Shown: positions 20,263 to 29,261, counted from the stretch's first letter. The stretch is DNA of 64,000 bases from Lutibaculum sp963816555 (GCA_963816555.1 CAWFLD010000011.1:434001-498000), one strand, 5' to 3'. Numbers and translations are program-made. Notes: generated from the sequence alone by a model not told the origin.

Positions 20263-20375
20263 GTCGGAAAGTATGTTGGGCCCCATGGCGCGAGACAAGG
20301 GACGGCGAACCGGCCGCATTGCCCCGTCGCAGGTTTGCGATGTACTCGAAGGTGGAAATCCCGAAGGAGTTCCCG

Positions 20376-20651
20376 ATGACGCGACGCGACCGGATGGCCA
20401 CGGCCCTGGAAGAAGCCTTCTCGCCCCACCAGCTGGAGATCCTCGACGAATCCCATCTGCACCATGGCCACTCCGGATGGCGGGAAGGTGGCGAAACCCA
20501 CTACCGCGTCAAGATCGTGTCCTCCGCCTTCTCCGGAAAGAGCCGCGTCGAGCGTCACAGAATGGTTAACGAGGCGCTGGCCGGCGAGCTCCAGGGCGGC
20601 CTGCACGCCCTCGCCATCAGCGCGAAGTCGCCGGAAGAAGCCGCCGCCTGA
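20376..20651 (+). CDS. BolA family protein
   Basis: The 91-residue product starts at the ATG at 20376, chosen because AAGGAG lies six bases upstream; an ATG at 20340 would add 12 residues without a ribosome site. The BolA core is present: LEILDESHLHHGHSGW, THYRVKIVSSAFSGKSRVERHRMV and LHALAISAKSP. BolA proteins bind monothiol glutaredoxins through an Fe-S cluster and take part in iron regulation or cluster delivery. It is divergent from the J-protein gene across 113 bases. Confidence 0.93.
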   Translation: MTRRDRMATALEEAFSPHQLEILDESHLHHGHSGWREGGETHYRVKIVSSAFSGKSRVERHRMVNEALAGELQGGLHALAISAKSPEEAAA

Positions 20652-20711
20652 GGCGGCATCGGGCGAGCGGGAGTCAACTGGCCAGATCGGCGCGCTCGAG
20701 CACCCGCTCGC

Positions 20712-21047
20712 TCAGACGAACAAGTCTAGGTGCCGCGGCGAAACGAACTCGTCGAGCTGACCGTGGCGAGCGCATTCCGCCGTTTCGAGAGCCCCCGCAA
20801 CTGGGCGCTCTCAGCTTGCGTGATCTCTCCGGATTCGAGCAAGGCGGATAACCGCGCGGTCAGTGGAAATCCTCCGTGCTCGCGGGGGAACTGAGCGCCA
20901 ATGCAGCCTCGAGGGCGGCCCAGGCAAGCAAAAGGGCGGCCTTCGGCTCCGTCTCGGCCAGTCGCCGCGCGGACGCCAAGGCGTCCCGATGTTCGCCGGG
21001 TCCACGCGATCGAGCGGCGCCGCTTCCGCGGCGGCATAGAGCACTGC
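20712..21047 (-). pseudogene. Decayed HEPN-like helical protein
   Basis: No single frame is intact, but joined segments read as one helical protein. It begins RRLAVLYAAAEAAPLDRVDP, continues ARRLAETEPKAALLLAWAALEAAL and TARLSALLESGEITQAESAQL, and ends RNALAHGQLDEFVSP just before a TGA at 20714. The RNxxxH motif near the C-terminus is the HEPN ribonuclease signature, and it appears only after restoring one missing base near 20775. At least three indels of both signs separate the segments. It adjoins the BrnA remnant, and the boundary between them is unclear. This is best seen as remains of an accessory toxin-like or abortive-infection gene. Confidence 0.5.
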
Positions 21048-21267
21048 AAGCCGCCGGTATTTGACCCCCGCCGCGCAGCTTCCTTCTTGATCGCCTCAGC
21101 TGACGTCGGGCATGCGCATGGTCACGCGCGCCGACTTCTCGTCGAACTCGTAGTGCACCGGCTCGAGCGCGGTCCAGTCGTATTCGGACAGGTCGGCGGT
21201 ACTCCACGAACGCCTCAGCGGCCTCGTCGCTGGGCAGCGTCGGCCATGGCTTTTTCGGCTTGCTCAT
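21048..21267 (-). pseudogene. BrnA-like antitoxin remnant
   Basis: An ATG at 21267 opens MSKPKKPWPTLPSDEAAEAF. Restoring indels near 21200 and 21100 continues it as DLSEYDWTALEPVHYEF, then KSARVTMRMPDV and EAIKKEAARRGVKY. The tail is the ribbon-helix-helix DNA-binding domain of BrnA-type antitoxins, which also repress their own promoter. The gene overlaps the end of the BrnT remnant by about 50 bases, as in real brnTA operons. It lacks an intact frame and its last residues run into the next remnant. Confidence 0.6.
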
Positions 21268-21536
21268 ACGCGGCCACCTCCTTCCTGTCGCATGTACGCG
21301 CGCACTCACGGGGCGCAGATATGTCCGCCCGTCGCGAACCAGTGCGTGTAGACGACGAAGATCGTGCGGCCGGACGGCAGCGTCTTGGCCGTCCGGAAGC
21401 GCTCTTCGGCCGGATTGGGATCGCGAATGCGCCCCGTCATCGTGCGCAGGACCGTTCGATCTCGTCGCGGCCGACCCCGTGCTTTCCGCACTTGGGCCAG
21501 TTGCCCTCGTCCGATCGATGCCGGCGAAATCTTCAT
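21215..21536 (-). pseudogene. BrnT-like toxin remnant
   Basis: Segments in two frames assemble to a BrnT-type RelE-fold toxin. It starts MKISPASI, then DEGNWPKCGKHGVGRDEIER, then RIRDPNPAEERFRTAKTLPSG and RTIFVVYTHW, and closes SARYMRQE and YEQAEKAMADA. The fixed elements of the family are all visible: N-terminal K-H-G-V, the central EERF, and the final SARYM. At least three to four indels of mixed sign break the frame near 21497, 21440 and 21325. A perfect palindrome just upstream is the likely operator. The toxin, a ribonuclease in known systems, cannot be made from this sequence as read. Confidence 0.6.
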
Positions 21537-21545
21537 CGAGAGCTA

Positions 21546-21565
21546 GTATGTACGCTTGTACATAC
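21546..21565 (-). promoter_or_regulatory. Palindromic operator of the brnT-like locus
   Basis: GTATGTAC and GTACATAC form a perfect 8-bp inverted repeat with a 4-base spacer, 10 bases upstream of the brnT ATG. A -35 TTGCTC and a -10 CATACT with a 17-base spacer overlap it on the reverse strand. This fits autorepression by the adjacent ribbon-helix-helix antitoxin. Confidence 0.65.
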
Positions 21566-21631
21566 AAGAGCAATCAAACCACCTTCGCGACGGGCTGCCT
21601 CCCTGCTCCGTCGTCCCCGCAGTCCTGCCCC

Positions 21632-22942
21632 TCACGCCGGCTCGGGCGCGGCCCGCGGCGCCTTCCGGCCCGTCTTCTTCAGCGGCGTCACCCTGAGCGC
21701 GGTGATCCTGTTGCGGCTCTTCCTCAGGACCTCGAAGCGGAAGCCGTGGAAGGTGAAGGCCTGGCCCGGCTCCGGGATCATCCGCGCCTCGTGGATGACG
21801 AGGCCGGCGATCGTCGTCGCCTCGTCGTCGGGCAGCTGCCAGTCCATCGCCCGGTTGAGGTCGCGGATCGGCACCGAGCCGTCGACGTTGATCGAGCCGT
21901 CGGCCTGCGGCCGCACGCCCTGCACCACGATGTCGTGCTCGTCGGCGATGTCGCCGACGATCTCCTCGATGATGTCCTCGAGCGTCACGAGGCCCATCAC
22001 CTCGCCGTACTCGTCGACGACCATCGCGAAGTGCGACTTGCGCTTCAGGAACGCGTTGAGCTGGTCCTGCAGGCTCGTGGTGTCCGGCACGAACCAGGCG
22101 GGCCTGGCGATCGCCATGATGTCGAGCTTCGAGGCGTCGCCGCTCGCCGCGGCCAGCGCCCGCAGCAGGTCCTTGGCGTGCAGCACGCCGACGATGTTCT
22201 CCGCCTCGCCCTGCCACAGCGGCAGCCGCGTGTAGGGGCTCGCCAGCGCGTCGCGCACGATCTTCTCCGGCGGCTCGTCGACCGACAGCGCCTGGATCTT
22301 CGTGCGGTGGATCATCACGTCCGACACTTCGAGGTCGTGCAGGTCGAGGATGCCGCCCAGCATGTCGCGGTCGCCCTTCACCACGCCGCCCTCGCGGTGG
22401 TGCAGGTCGATCGCGCCGCGCAGCTCCTCGTGCGCCGACAGGAGGTCGCGGTCGCCGAAATCCGCCCCGAACAGCCGCAGCACGCGGCGCACGATGGCGT
22501 TGATGGCGAGCGTCAGCGGCCCGAACAGCGTCACGAGAACCCGCACCACCGGCGCCACGAACAGCGACATCCGGTCGGAGTGGGCGAGCGCGTAGGTCTT
22601 CGGCAGCACCTCCGAGAAGATCACCACCAGCGCCGTCATGATCAGCGTGGCGTAGACGACGCCGGCCTCGCCGAACAGCTTCAGGAACAGCGTCGTCGCC
22701 ATCGCCGAGGCGAGGATGTTGACGAGGTTGTTGCCGAGCAGCAGGGCGCCGATCAGCCGCTCGCGGGAATCGAGCAGCTTGTTGACGGTGCGCGCCTTCG
22801 CGTCGCCGTTCTTGGCGAGCTGGAACATGCGCGCCTTCGAGGCCGCCGTCAGCGCCGTCTCGGACCCCGAGAAGAAGGCCGAGGCGGCGAGCAGGCAGAG
22901 CACGGCCAGGGCGATGGCCCAGGTGGTCAGGGACGAATCCAT
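21632..22942 (-). CDS. CNNM/CBS transporter-associated protein, CorC/HlyC family
   Basis: The 436-residue product has an N-terminal CNNM membrane domain (about residues 1-190, three to four helices, with FFSGSETALTAASKAR near the start). Two CBS domains follow (about 205-330), carrying VSDVMIHRTKIQAL and FAMVVDEYGEVMGLVTLED. The C-terminus is the CorC_HlyC domain (about 345-425). Family members are linked to magnesium or cobalt efflux or resistance; older hemolysin labels are misleading. It precedes aroB on the same strand only in position: aroB is upstream with a 26-base gap, so read-through from the aroK-aroB operon is likely. Confidence 0.9.
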   Translation of the reverse strand: MDSSLTTWAIALAVLCLLAASAFFSGSETALTAASKARMFQLAKNGDAKARTVNKLLDSRERLIGALLLGNNLVNILASAMATTLFLKLFGEAGVVYATLIMTALVVIFSEVLPKTYALAHSDRMSLFVAPVVRVLVTLFGPLTLAINAIVRRVLRLFGADFGDRDLLSAHEELRGAIDLHHREGGVVKGDRDMLGGILDLHDLEVSDVMIHRTKIQALSVDEPPEKIVRDALASPYTRLPLWQGEAENIVGVLHAKDLLRALAAASGDASKLDIMAIARPAWFVPDTTSLQDQLNAFLKRKSHFAMVVDEYGEVMGLVTLEDIIEEIVGDIADEHDIVVQGVRPQADGSINVDGSVPIRDLNRAMDWQLPDDEATTIAGLVIHEARMIPEPGQAFTFHGFRFEVLRKSRNRITALRVTPLKKTGRKAPRAAPEPA

Positions 22943-22968
22943 TCAGGCGTCCAGCTTCGGTTGTGGCG

Positions 22969-24105
22969 TCAGCGCTCGTTCAGTCGTGCCGCCAGGAAGT
23001 CCCGCACCGCATCCGGCGCGACGTCCTTGGCGACGAAGGCCTGCCCGATCCCGCGCGTCAGGATGAAGGTCAGCGAGCCGCGCTCCACCTTCTTGTCCTG
23101 CGTGATCAGGTCGAGCAGCGTGTCGGCATCCCCGATCTCGCCCTCTATATGGGAAAGCGCGGTCGGCAGCCCAACGGCTGCGAGATGCGCCCGCACGCGT
23201 TCCTCGTCGGCCGCCGCGCACAGGCCGAGCCGGGCCGAGAAGCCGAACGCCAGCACCATGCCGATCGCCACGCCCTCGCCGTGCACGAGGCGCTGCGAGA
23301 AGCCGGTCGCCGCCTCCAGCGCGTGGCCGAAGGTGTGGCCGAGATTGAGCAGCGCCCGCTGGCCGGACTCGCGCTCGTCGTTCGCCACGATGCGCGCCTT
23401 GGCGCGGCAGCTCGCGGCGATCGCCTGGCGCCGCGCCGGGCCGCCCTCGAAGATCTCCGTCCACGAGCGCTCCAGCCACTCGAAGAACGAGGCGGCGTCG
23501 ATCAGCCCGTATTTCGCGACCTCCGCGTAGCCGGCGCGGAACTCGCGCGGCGACAGCGTGTCGAGCAGGCTCGTGTCGGCCACCACCAGGGCCGGCTGGT
23601 GGAACGCGCCGACCAGGTTCTTGCCGTGGCGGGTGTCGATGCCGGTCTTGCCGCCGACGCTCGAATCGACCTGCGCGAGGAGGCTCGTGGGCACCTGCAC
23701 GTAGCGCACGCCGCGCCGCAGGATCGCCGCCGCGAAGCCGGCGAGGTCGCCGACCACGCCGCCGCCCAGCGCCACGACGATGTCGCCGCGCTCGATGCGC
23801 GCGTCGAGCATCTCGTCGAGCACGCGCTCGAGCTCGGCGAAGCACTTCGTCGATTCCCCCGGCGGCACGACGATCGACGGCGCGAGCACCATCTTGCCGG
23901 CCAGCGCCATCTCCAGCCGCTCCAGGTGGCACGCCGCCACGTTGCGGTCGGTCACGATCATCGCCCGGCCGCCGGGCGAGAGCGCCGCCAGCCGGTCGCC
24001 CAGCGCGTCGAGCGCCTGCGGCCCGATCACGATGTCGTAGCGGCGGGCGCCGAGCTCGACCCCCACCACCTCGAGCTCCGACGCCGGATGCCTCGCCTCG
24101 TTCAT
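22969..24105 (-). CDS. aroB: 3-dehydroquinate synthase
   Basis: The product is 378 residues from an ATG at 24105 overlapping the aroK stop (ATGA). The NAD-binding glycine motif is GGGVVGDLAGF (114-124), followed by VPTSLLAQVDSSVGGKTGID and the metal-binding LNLGHTFGHALE histidines. It converts DAHP to 3-dehydroquinate, the second step of the shikimate pathway, using NAD and a divalent metal. In this sequence aroK and aroB appear as one open frame of 587 codons because a base insertion in aroK removes its stop. The native arrangement is two overlapping genes. Confidence 0.96.
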   Translation of the reverse strand: MNEARHPASELEVVGVELGARRYDIVIGPQALDALGDRLAALSPGGRAMIVTDRNVAACHLERLEMALAGKMVLAPSIVVPPGESTKCFAELERVLDEMLDARIERGDIVVALGGGVVGDLAGFAAAILRRGVRYVQVPTSLLAQVDSSVGGKTGIDTRHGKNLVGAFHQPALVVADTSLLDTLSPREFRAGYAEVAKYGLIDAASFFEWLERSWTEIFEGGPARRQAIAASCRAKARIVANDERESGQRALLNLGHTFGHALEAATGFSQRLVHGEGVAIGMVLAFGFSARLGLCAAADEERVRAHLAAVGLPTALSHIEGEIGDADTLLDLITQDKKVERGSLTFILTRGIGQAFVAKDVAPDAVRDFLAARLNER

Positions 24106-24732
24106 TCCCCGTCGCGCTCCCGCTTGACCCGCGGCCGCTCCGCCGCGAGGGCCGCCGCCACCTCTTCCAGCACGTCCTCGCACGACCACCTCGTGCGAGA
24201 CGTCGCGCGATTCCACGATCCGGTCCGCCGTCGCGTAGACCGGCCCGCGGATCTCGATCAGCTTGCGCAGCGTCGCGTCCTGGTCGCTGCCCTTCAGCAG
24301 CGGCCGGTCCTGCCGCCGCCGCACCCGCCTGAGCAGCACGTCGACCTCCGCGCGCAGCCACACCGAGATGCCGTGCCGCGCCACCGCCTCGCGGGTCTCC
24401 GGCGCCATCCACGCGCCGCCGCCGGTCGCCAGCACCTGCGGCCCCGTCTCCAGCAGGCGGCGGATCACCTTGCGCTCGCCGTCGCGGAACACCGCCTCGC
24501 CGTGCCGCTCGAAGATCTCCGGGATCGTCATGCCGGCCGCCGCCTCGATCTCGTGGTCGGCGTCGACGAAGGGCACGTCGAGGCGCGCGGCCACCCTGCG
24601 CCCGACCGAGGACTTGCCCGCCCCCATCATGCCGATGAGCACGATCGACCGGCTGCCGAGGCGCTCCCTGATCTCTTGCGGCTCCATCTGCTGGCTGGCC
24701 TGGCCGTCCTCCGCCGGCCGCGGGTATTCCAT
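24102..24732 (-). CDS. aroK: Shikimate kinase; one frame break near the 3' end
   Basis: The start at 24732 gives about 209 residues; an internal ATG at 24687 is also possible. Walker A is GMMGAGKS (34-41), followed by FVDADHEIE for shikimate binding and LATGGGAW. Near 24187 an extra C shifts the frame. When removed, the end reads EDVLEEVAAALAAERP and stops at a TGA at 24104 that overlaps the aroB ATG. It phosphorylates shikimate with ATP. Together with aroB this is the standard alphaproteobacterial aroKB operon. Confidence 0.92.
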
Positions 24733-24874
24733 AATCTTCTACTAACCGCTTCGCTGGCATTCTCGGCAGGCCGGCGGACTTGCCGCCTGCGGTCTTTCTC
24801 ACTATCGACGTGTGCGCGGCGAAACAAGCGCTGCGGCCGCACAACACCGTCCTCGAGCCAGCGCTGGAGATGCC

Positions 24875-25021
24875 GTGCCGAGCCTGTTTCGCTTCCTGAT
24901 GATCGTCGGCATCCTCGCGGGCCTCGTCTATGGCGGCATGTATGCCCTCGTGACCTTCGTGAAGCCGGAGCCGCGCGAGATCACCGTGCGCGTGCCGACC
25001 GACAAGCTGCAGCAGCAATGA
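24875..25021 (+). CDS. Small single-span membrane protein upstream of xerD
   Basis: The 48-residue product starts at a GTG at 24875 with GGAG six bases upstream. It has one membrane helix (LMIVGILAGLVYGGMYALV) and a short periplasmic or cytoplasmic tail, EPREITVRVPTDKLQQQ. Its TGA overlaps the xerD ATG as ATGA, so the genes are translationally coupled. I recognise it only as a small protein often found at this place in Hyphomicrobiales, sometimes mislabelled as a histidine kinase. No function can be given. Confidence 0.78.
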   Translation: MPSLFRFLMIVGILAGLVYGGMYALVTFVKPEPREITVRVPTDKLQQQ

Positions 25022-25989
25022 GCCGTCCGGCGCCGGCGGGCCGGAGCCTTGCCCGGCTCGAGGCCTTCCTCGAGATGATCGCGGCCGAGCGCGACGCGAG
25101 CCCCAACACGCTCGACGCCTATCGCCGCGACCTCCTCGACTTCGCCGGCTTCTGCGCTGCGGAGGCGGTGCCGCTCGCCGAGGCCGGCCGCGAGACGCTG
25201 TCGGCCTATCTGCGCGACCTCGCCCGGCAAGGCTTCGCGCCGACGACGCAGCGCCGCCGGCTGTCGGCGCTCCGGCAGTTCCACCGCTTCCTCATCGAGA
25301 ACGGCATCCGCGCCGACGACCCCACGCAGGGCCTCGAAGGGCCGCAGCGCGGCCGGCCGCTGCCGAAGACGCTGGGCGAGAAGGAGGTCACGGCGCTCCT
25401 CGAGCGCGCCCGCGACGAGATCGCCGAGGCGGAGAGCGAGGGCGCCCGGCGCCGGGCGCTGCGCACACGCTGCCTGCTGGAGCTGCTCTACGCCACCGGC
25501 CTGCGCGTCTCCGAGCTCGTCTCGCTGCCCGCGAGCGCCGCCCGCAGCGAGCGGCCGCTCCTGATGGTCAAGGGCAAGGGCGGCCGCGAGCGCCTGGTGC
25601 CGCTGACGCCCGCCTCGCGCGATGCCATGGCGGAGTGGGACGAGGCGCGCCGCGCCGCCGGCGGCAGCGGCCCGTGGCTCTTCCCGGCCGACGCGCAGGG
25701 CGGCCACCTGACCCGCCAGGCCTTCGCCCGCGACCTCAAGGACCTCGCCGCCCGTGCCGGCCTGCCCGCCGCGAAGATCTCGCCGCACGTGCTGCGCCAC
25801 GCCTTCGCCAGCCACCTCCTGTCGCACGGCGCCGACCTGCGCGTCGTGCAGCGGCTTCTCGGCCACGCGGACATATCTACGACACAGATCTACACCCATG
25901 TGCTCGAGGAGCGGCTGCGCCGCACCGTGGCGGATCACCATCCGCTGGCGAAGCGTTCCGTAGCGCCGGCGCCCGCGGCCGACCCTTGA
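25018..25989 (+). CDS. xerD: Site-specific tyrosine recombinase XerD
   Basis: The 323-residue product has an N-terminal SAM-like core-binding domain (about 12-100) and a C-terminal catalytic domain. The catalytic residues are R163 (ATGLRVSEL), K187 (VKGKGGRERLVPL), H257 and R260 (SPHVLRHAF), H283 (LLGHADISTT) and Y292 (IYTHV). XerD acts with XerC at dif to resolve chromosome dimers. It starts at the ATG at 25018, overlapping the small membrane gene. The location next to aroKB and accA is conserved in the group, so this is the housekeeping Xer enzyme and not a mobile-element integrase. Confidence 0.92.
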   Translation: MSRPAPAGRSLARLEAFLEMIAAERDASPNTLDAYRRDLLDFAGFCAAEAVPLAEAGRETLSAYLRDLARQGFAPTTQRRRLSALRQFHRFLIENGIRADDPTQGLEGPQRGRPLPKTLGEKEVTALLERARDEIAEAESEGARRRALRTRCLLELLYATGLRVSELVSLPASAARSERPLLMVKGKGGRERLVPLTPASRDAMAEWDEARRAAGGSGPWLFPADAQGGHLTRQAFARDLKDLAARAGLPAAKISPHVLRHAFASHLLSHGADLRVVQRLLGHADISTTQIYTHVLEERLRRTVADHHPLAKRSVAPAPAADP

Positions 25990-26043
25990 CAGGCCGGCGC
26001 CCGGCGCGCCACTTACCCCCCTTCACAAGAGCCCCGGACCGGA

Positions 26044-26997
26044 ATGAAAGCCTATCTGGACTTCGAAAAGCCGGTCGCCGATCTCGAAGGCAAGGTCGCC
26101 GAGCTCAAGGCGCTCGGCGGCGAGCAGGATTCCGTCGCGATCGACGACGAGATCAGCCGCCTGCAGGAGAAGGCCGACCAGGCGCTGCTCGACATCTACG
26201 GCAAGCTCACGCCCTGGCAGAAGACGCAGGTCGCGCGCCACCCGCGCCGGCCGCACACGCGCGACTATGTCGACGAGCTGATCGCCGAGTTCACGCCGCT
26301 GGCCGGCGACCGCTCCTTCGGCGAGGACGAGGCGATCATGGGCGGCCTCGGCCGCTTCCGCGGCCGGCCGGTCGTCGTCATGGGCCACGAGAAGGGCCAC
26401 GACACCGAGACGCGCCTCAAGCACAATTTCGGCATGGCGCGGCCCGAGGGCTACCGCAAGGCGGTGCGCCTGATGGAGCTCGCCGACCGCTTCGCGATGC
26501 CCGTCCTGACCTTCATCGACACCGCCGGCGCCTATCCCGGCATCGGCGCGGAGGAGCGCGGCCAGGCCGAGGCGATCGCCCGCGGCACCGACGCCTGCAT
26601 GGCGCTCGGCGTGCCGAACGTCGCCACCGTCGTCGGCGAGGGCGGCTCCGGCGGCGCGGTCGCCATCGCCACGGCCAGCCGGGTGCTGATGCTCGAGCAC
26701 TCGATCTACACGGTCGCCTCGCCGGAGGCCTCGGCCTCGATCCTGTGGCGCGACTCGGCGCGCGCGCCCGATGCCGCCACCGCCATGAAGATCACCGCGC
26801 AGGACCTCCAGGGCTTCGGCGTGATCGACGAGATCGTCAAGGAACCGGTCGGCGGCGCCCACCGGGACCCGGCTGCGACAATTCGCGCGGTCGGGGATGC
26901 GATCGAGCGCTCCCTCAAGGATTTCGACGGCCGTGCGCCCGAGGAAATCCGGCGCATGCGGCGCGAGAAATTCCTCGCCATCGGCCGCAATCTGTGA
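26044..26997 (+). CDS. accA: Acetyl-CoA carboxylase carboxyltransferase subunit alpha
   Basis: The 317-residue product matches the usual length. It begins MKAYLDFEKPVADLEGKV and has the crotonase-like carboxyltransferase fold with RHPRRPHTRDYV, FGMARPEGYRKA and the oxyanion loop GEGGSGGAVAIA. It pairs with AccD to transfer CO2 from biotin to acetyl-CoA, the first committed step of fatty-acid synthesis. It lies 54 bases after xerD on the same strand. Confidence 0.97.
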   Translation: MKAYLDFEKPVADLEGKVAELKALGGEQDSVAIDDEISRLQEKADQALLDIYGKLTPWQKTQVARHPRRPHTRDYVDELIAEFTPLAGDRSFGEDEAIMGGLGRFRGRPVVVMGHEKGHDTETRLKHNFGMARPEGYRKAVRLMELADRFAMPVLTFIDTAGAYPGIGAEERGQAEAIARGTDACMALGVPNVATVVGEGGSGGAVAIATASRVLMLEHSIYTVASPEASASILWRDSARAPDAATAMKITAQDLQGFGVIDEIVKEPVGGAHRDPAATIRAVGDAIERSLKDFDGRAPEEIRRMRREKFLAIGRNL

Positions 26998-27157
26998 CAG
27001 GAGCGCCACGCCGGGAAAAATTTCTCGGATGGCGCGGAACCCCGGCTTGCGGGGCTCACACCCGGGAGTCAAGCTCGCGCTCTGACGACGGGGGTTGCAG
27101 GTAAACCGACGCTTAACCGAGCGATTCTACCCTATGGTGGATGAAGCGTTTCTGCGT

Positions 27158-28558
27158 ATGAGGGACTCCTTCCCGATGAGCTGCCTGACCAATTCGAGCC
27201 TCTTCGCGCGAGTGCGGGTCGCCGCGGCGGTGGTCGCCGTCTTCGCCCTCGCCGGCTGCATGGAAGACCAGGACATCGCCAAGCACCTCAGGCCGCTGAG
27301 CTACGCCACGCTCGCGGACCTCAAGGCGCACGGGATGACCAAGGACGCGCCGATCCTCATCCGGATCTTCAAGGACGAGTCGGAGCTCGAGGTCTGGAAG
27401 AAGGCGAGCACCGGCCGCTTCGAGAAGTTCAAGACCTACGACATCTGCGCCTGGTCGGGCGAGCTCGGGCCGAAGAAGCAGGAAGGCGACCGCCAGGCGC
27501 CCGAGGGCTTCTACACGATCACCCCGGCGCAGATGAACCCGAACTCGAACTACTACCTCTCCTTCAACATCGGCTTCCCGAACACGTTCGACCGCGCCTA
27601 CGGCCGCACCGGCAAGTTCCTGATGGTGCACGGCGCCTGCTCCTCGGCCGGCTGCTACGCCATGACGGACGAGCAGATCCAGGAGATCTACGCGCTGGCG
27701 CGCGACGCCTTCCGCGGCGGCCAGCGCTCCTTCCAGGTCCAGGCCCTGCCCTTCCGCATGACGCCGGAGAACATGGCCAAGCACGCCGACAACCCGAACA
27801 TGCCGTTCTGGCGCAACCTCAAGCAGGGCGTCGATCATTTCGAGGTGACGGGCGTGCCGCCGGAAGTCGGCGTCTGCGACAAGAAGTACGTGTTCGACGC
27901 GACGCCCGCCGCCGGCCAGCGCATGGACCCGATCGCGGTCTGCCCGAAGCTCGAGGTGCCGGAGCAGATCCGCGTCGCCGTCGCGCAGAAGGAGATGAAG
28001 GACGACATGGCCTTCCAGGTCGCCCTCGCCGACATCCGCGCCAAGGAGGCGGGCGAGACGAAGCCGTCCGACGGCGGCCTGATCTCGCGCATCATGGTCG
28101 CCGGCCGCTCCGTGCCGGTCGAGCCGCAGGGCGATGCCGAGGACTATTCCGAGCCGGCCGCCGCGCCGCAGCAGACCCAGGTCGCGACCGCCGAGCCCGC
28201 GCAGCCGGCCGCCCCGGTGGCCGCCAACCCGAGCCCGAACGCGACGGCGATGGCGCCCGTCGAGGCCGGCGCCGGCGCGACGGGAAGCGAGCCGTTCGCC
28301 AACGTGGTGACGGGCGTGTGGGGCCGCATCGTCGACATGGCCCGCGGTGGCCTCGACGGCCCGGAAGCGGCCGCCGGCGCCGAGGCCGACCCGATCCAGA
28401 CCGGCAGCGTTCCGGGCGAGCCCGCGCTCGAGCAGCCGACCCCGCTCAGCCGCGCCTTCGCGCCGCCGAGCCTGTTCCCGAGCAACCCCTTCCGCGTCTT
28501 CGACATGTTCGCCACCGTGGACGGCGTGTCGGTTCCCGCGGACACGGTGCAGCGCTAG
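27158..28558 (+). CDS. L,D-transpeptidase/amidase-family lipoprotein (YafK/DpaA-like) with long disordered tail
   Basis: From the ATG at 27158 the product is 466 residues; starts at 27134 and 27176 are alternatives. The signal peptide ends in lipobox LAGC. The YkuD catalytic motif is HGACSSAGCYAM, with H158 and C166. This and the C-DICAWSGELGPKK region match the YafK group, whose E. coli member DpaA cuts Lpp from peptidoglycan. The last 160 residues are Pro/Ala/Gln-rich and likely disordered. A strong terminator follows at 28604. Confidence 0.87.
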   Translation: MRDSFPMSCLTNSSLFARVRVAAAVVAVFALAGCMEDQDIAKHLRPLSYATLADLKAHGMTKDAPILIRIFKDESELEVWKKASTGRFEKFKTYDICAWSGELGPKKQEGDRQAPEGFYTITPAQMNPNSNYYLSFNIGFPNTFDRAYGRTGKFLMVHGACSSAGCYAMTDEQIQEIYALARDAFRGGQRSFQVQALPFRMTPENMAKHADNPNMPFWRNLKQGVDHFEVTGVPPEVGVCDKKYVFDATPAAGQRMDPIAVCPKLEVPEQIRVAVAQKEMKDDMAFQVALADIRAKEAGETKPSDGGLISRIMVAGRSVPVEPQGDAEDYSEPAAAPQQTQVATAEPAQPAAPVAANPSPNATAMAPVEAGAGATGSEPFANVVTGVWGRIVDMARGGLDGPEAAAGAEADPIQTGSVPGEPALEQPTPLSRAFAPPSLFPSNPFRVFDMFATVDGVSVPADTVQR

Positions 28559-28603
28559 GGCATCGCCCTCCGCCCCGCCCGGGGAAACGGAAAACGACCC
28601 ATC

Positions 28604-28640
28604 GGGGGCCGCCAGTGGCGGCCCCCGCTTTCGTTTGCGC
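28604..28640 (+). terminator. Rho-independent terminator after the L,D-transpeptidase gene
   Basis: A perfect 10-bp stem, GGGGGCCGCC with its complement and a 3-base loop, is followed by GCTTTCGTTTG. It lies 46 bases after the stop codon. The rest of the 307-base gap to the cupin gene (28559-28865) holds no other supported feature. Confidence 0.85.
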
Positions 28641-28865
28641 CGGCGCCGTCCGGGCTGCCGCCCAGGTGAAGCCCCGGTCCCGCGCGACCGCCAGGGCCGC
28701 GGCAAGGCCGTTCAGGGGCCTCAAGCGGCATTCATGGGCCGCCCTGAGGCGTGCATTCGGCTAATGTGGGCCGATCGCGGCGGCGGAAACGGCCTGTGCC
28801 CTCTCTGAAGGGCCGACGCATGCCCGCGCGCCGGCCGTGGATCAACGAGGCAGAGGAGGCCCACG

Positions 28866-29261
28866 ATGGACATCAAGCGCAACGGCTCGCAGCCCTCCGG
28901 CAGGGGGCCGGCGGAGTATTTCACCGGAACGGTCCGCATCGATCCCCTGATGAGCGCACCCGAGCCGGCCCGGGTGGCCGGTGCGAGCGTGACCTTCGAG
29001 CCCGGCGCCCGCACCGCCTGGCACACCCACCCGCTCGGCCAGACGCTGATCGTGACCGCGGGCTGCGGCCGCGCGCAGCGCGACGGCGGGCCGATCGAGG
29101 AGATCCGCCCCGGGGACGTCGTCTGGTTCGAGCCCGGCGAGAAGCACTGGCACGGCGCGGGCCCGACCACGGCCATGACGCATATCGCCATCCAGGAGAA
29201 GCTGAACGGCTCGGCCGTCGACTGGATGGAGCACGTCACGGACGAGCAGTACGGCGCCTGA
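28866..29261 (+). CDS. Small cupin-domain protein (mandelonitrile lyase/YP_-type cupin)
   Basis: The 131-residue product is a single cupin barrel. Motif 1 is TAWHTHPLGQTLIVTAGCG and motif 2 is PGDVVWFEPGEKHWHG, giving the expected three histidines and one Glu/Gln set for metal binding. The pattern closely resembles the small manganese cupins that act as (R)-hydroxynitrile lyases, and carboxymuconolactone-linked cupins of similar size. The natural reaction is unknown. GAGGAGGCCCACG precedes the ATG. The tautomerase gene follows after 103 bases, suggesting a shared pathway on small organic acids. Confidence 0.85.
   Translation: MDIKRNGSQPSGRGPAEYFTGTVRIDPLMSAPEPARVAGASVTFEPGARTAWHTHPLGQTLIVTAGCGRAQRDGGPIEEIRPGDVVWFEPGEKHWHGAGPTTAMTHIAIQEKLNGSAVDWMEHVTDEQYGA

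Noticed and set aside
22963..25989. Forward frame of about 1000 codons ending in xerD
   Set aside because: Only the last 323 codons are xerD. The earlier part is antisense to aroB/aroK and has shadow composition; the real start is the ATG at 25018.
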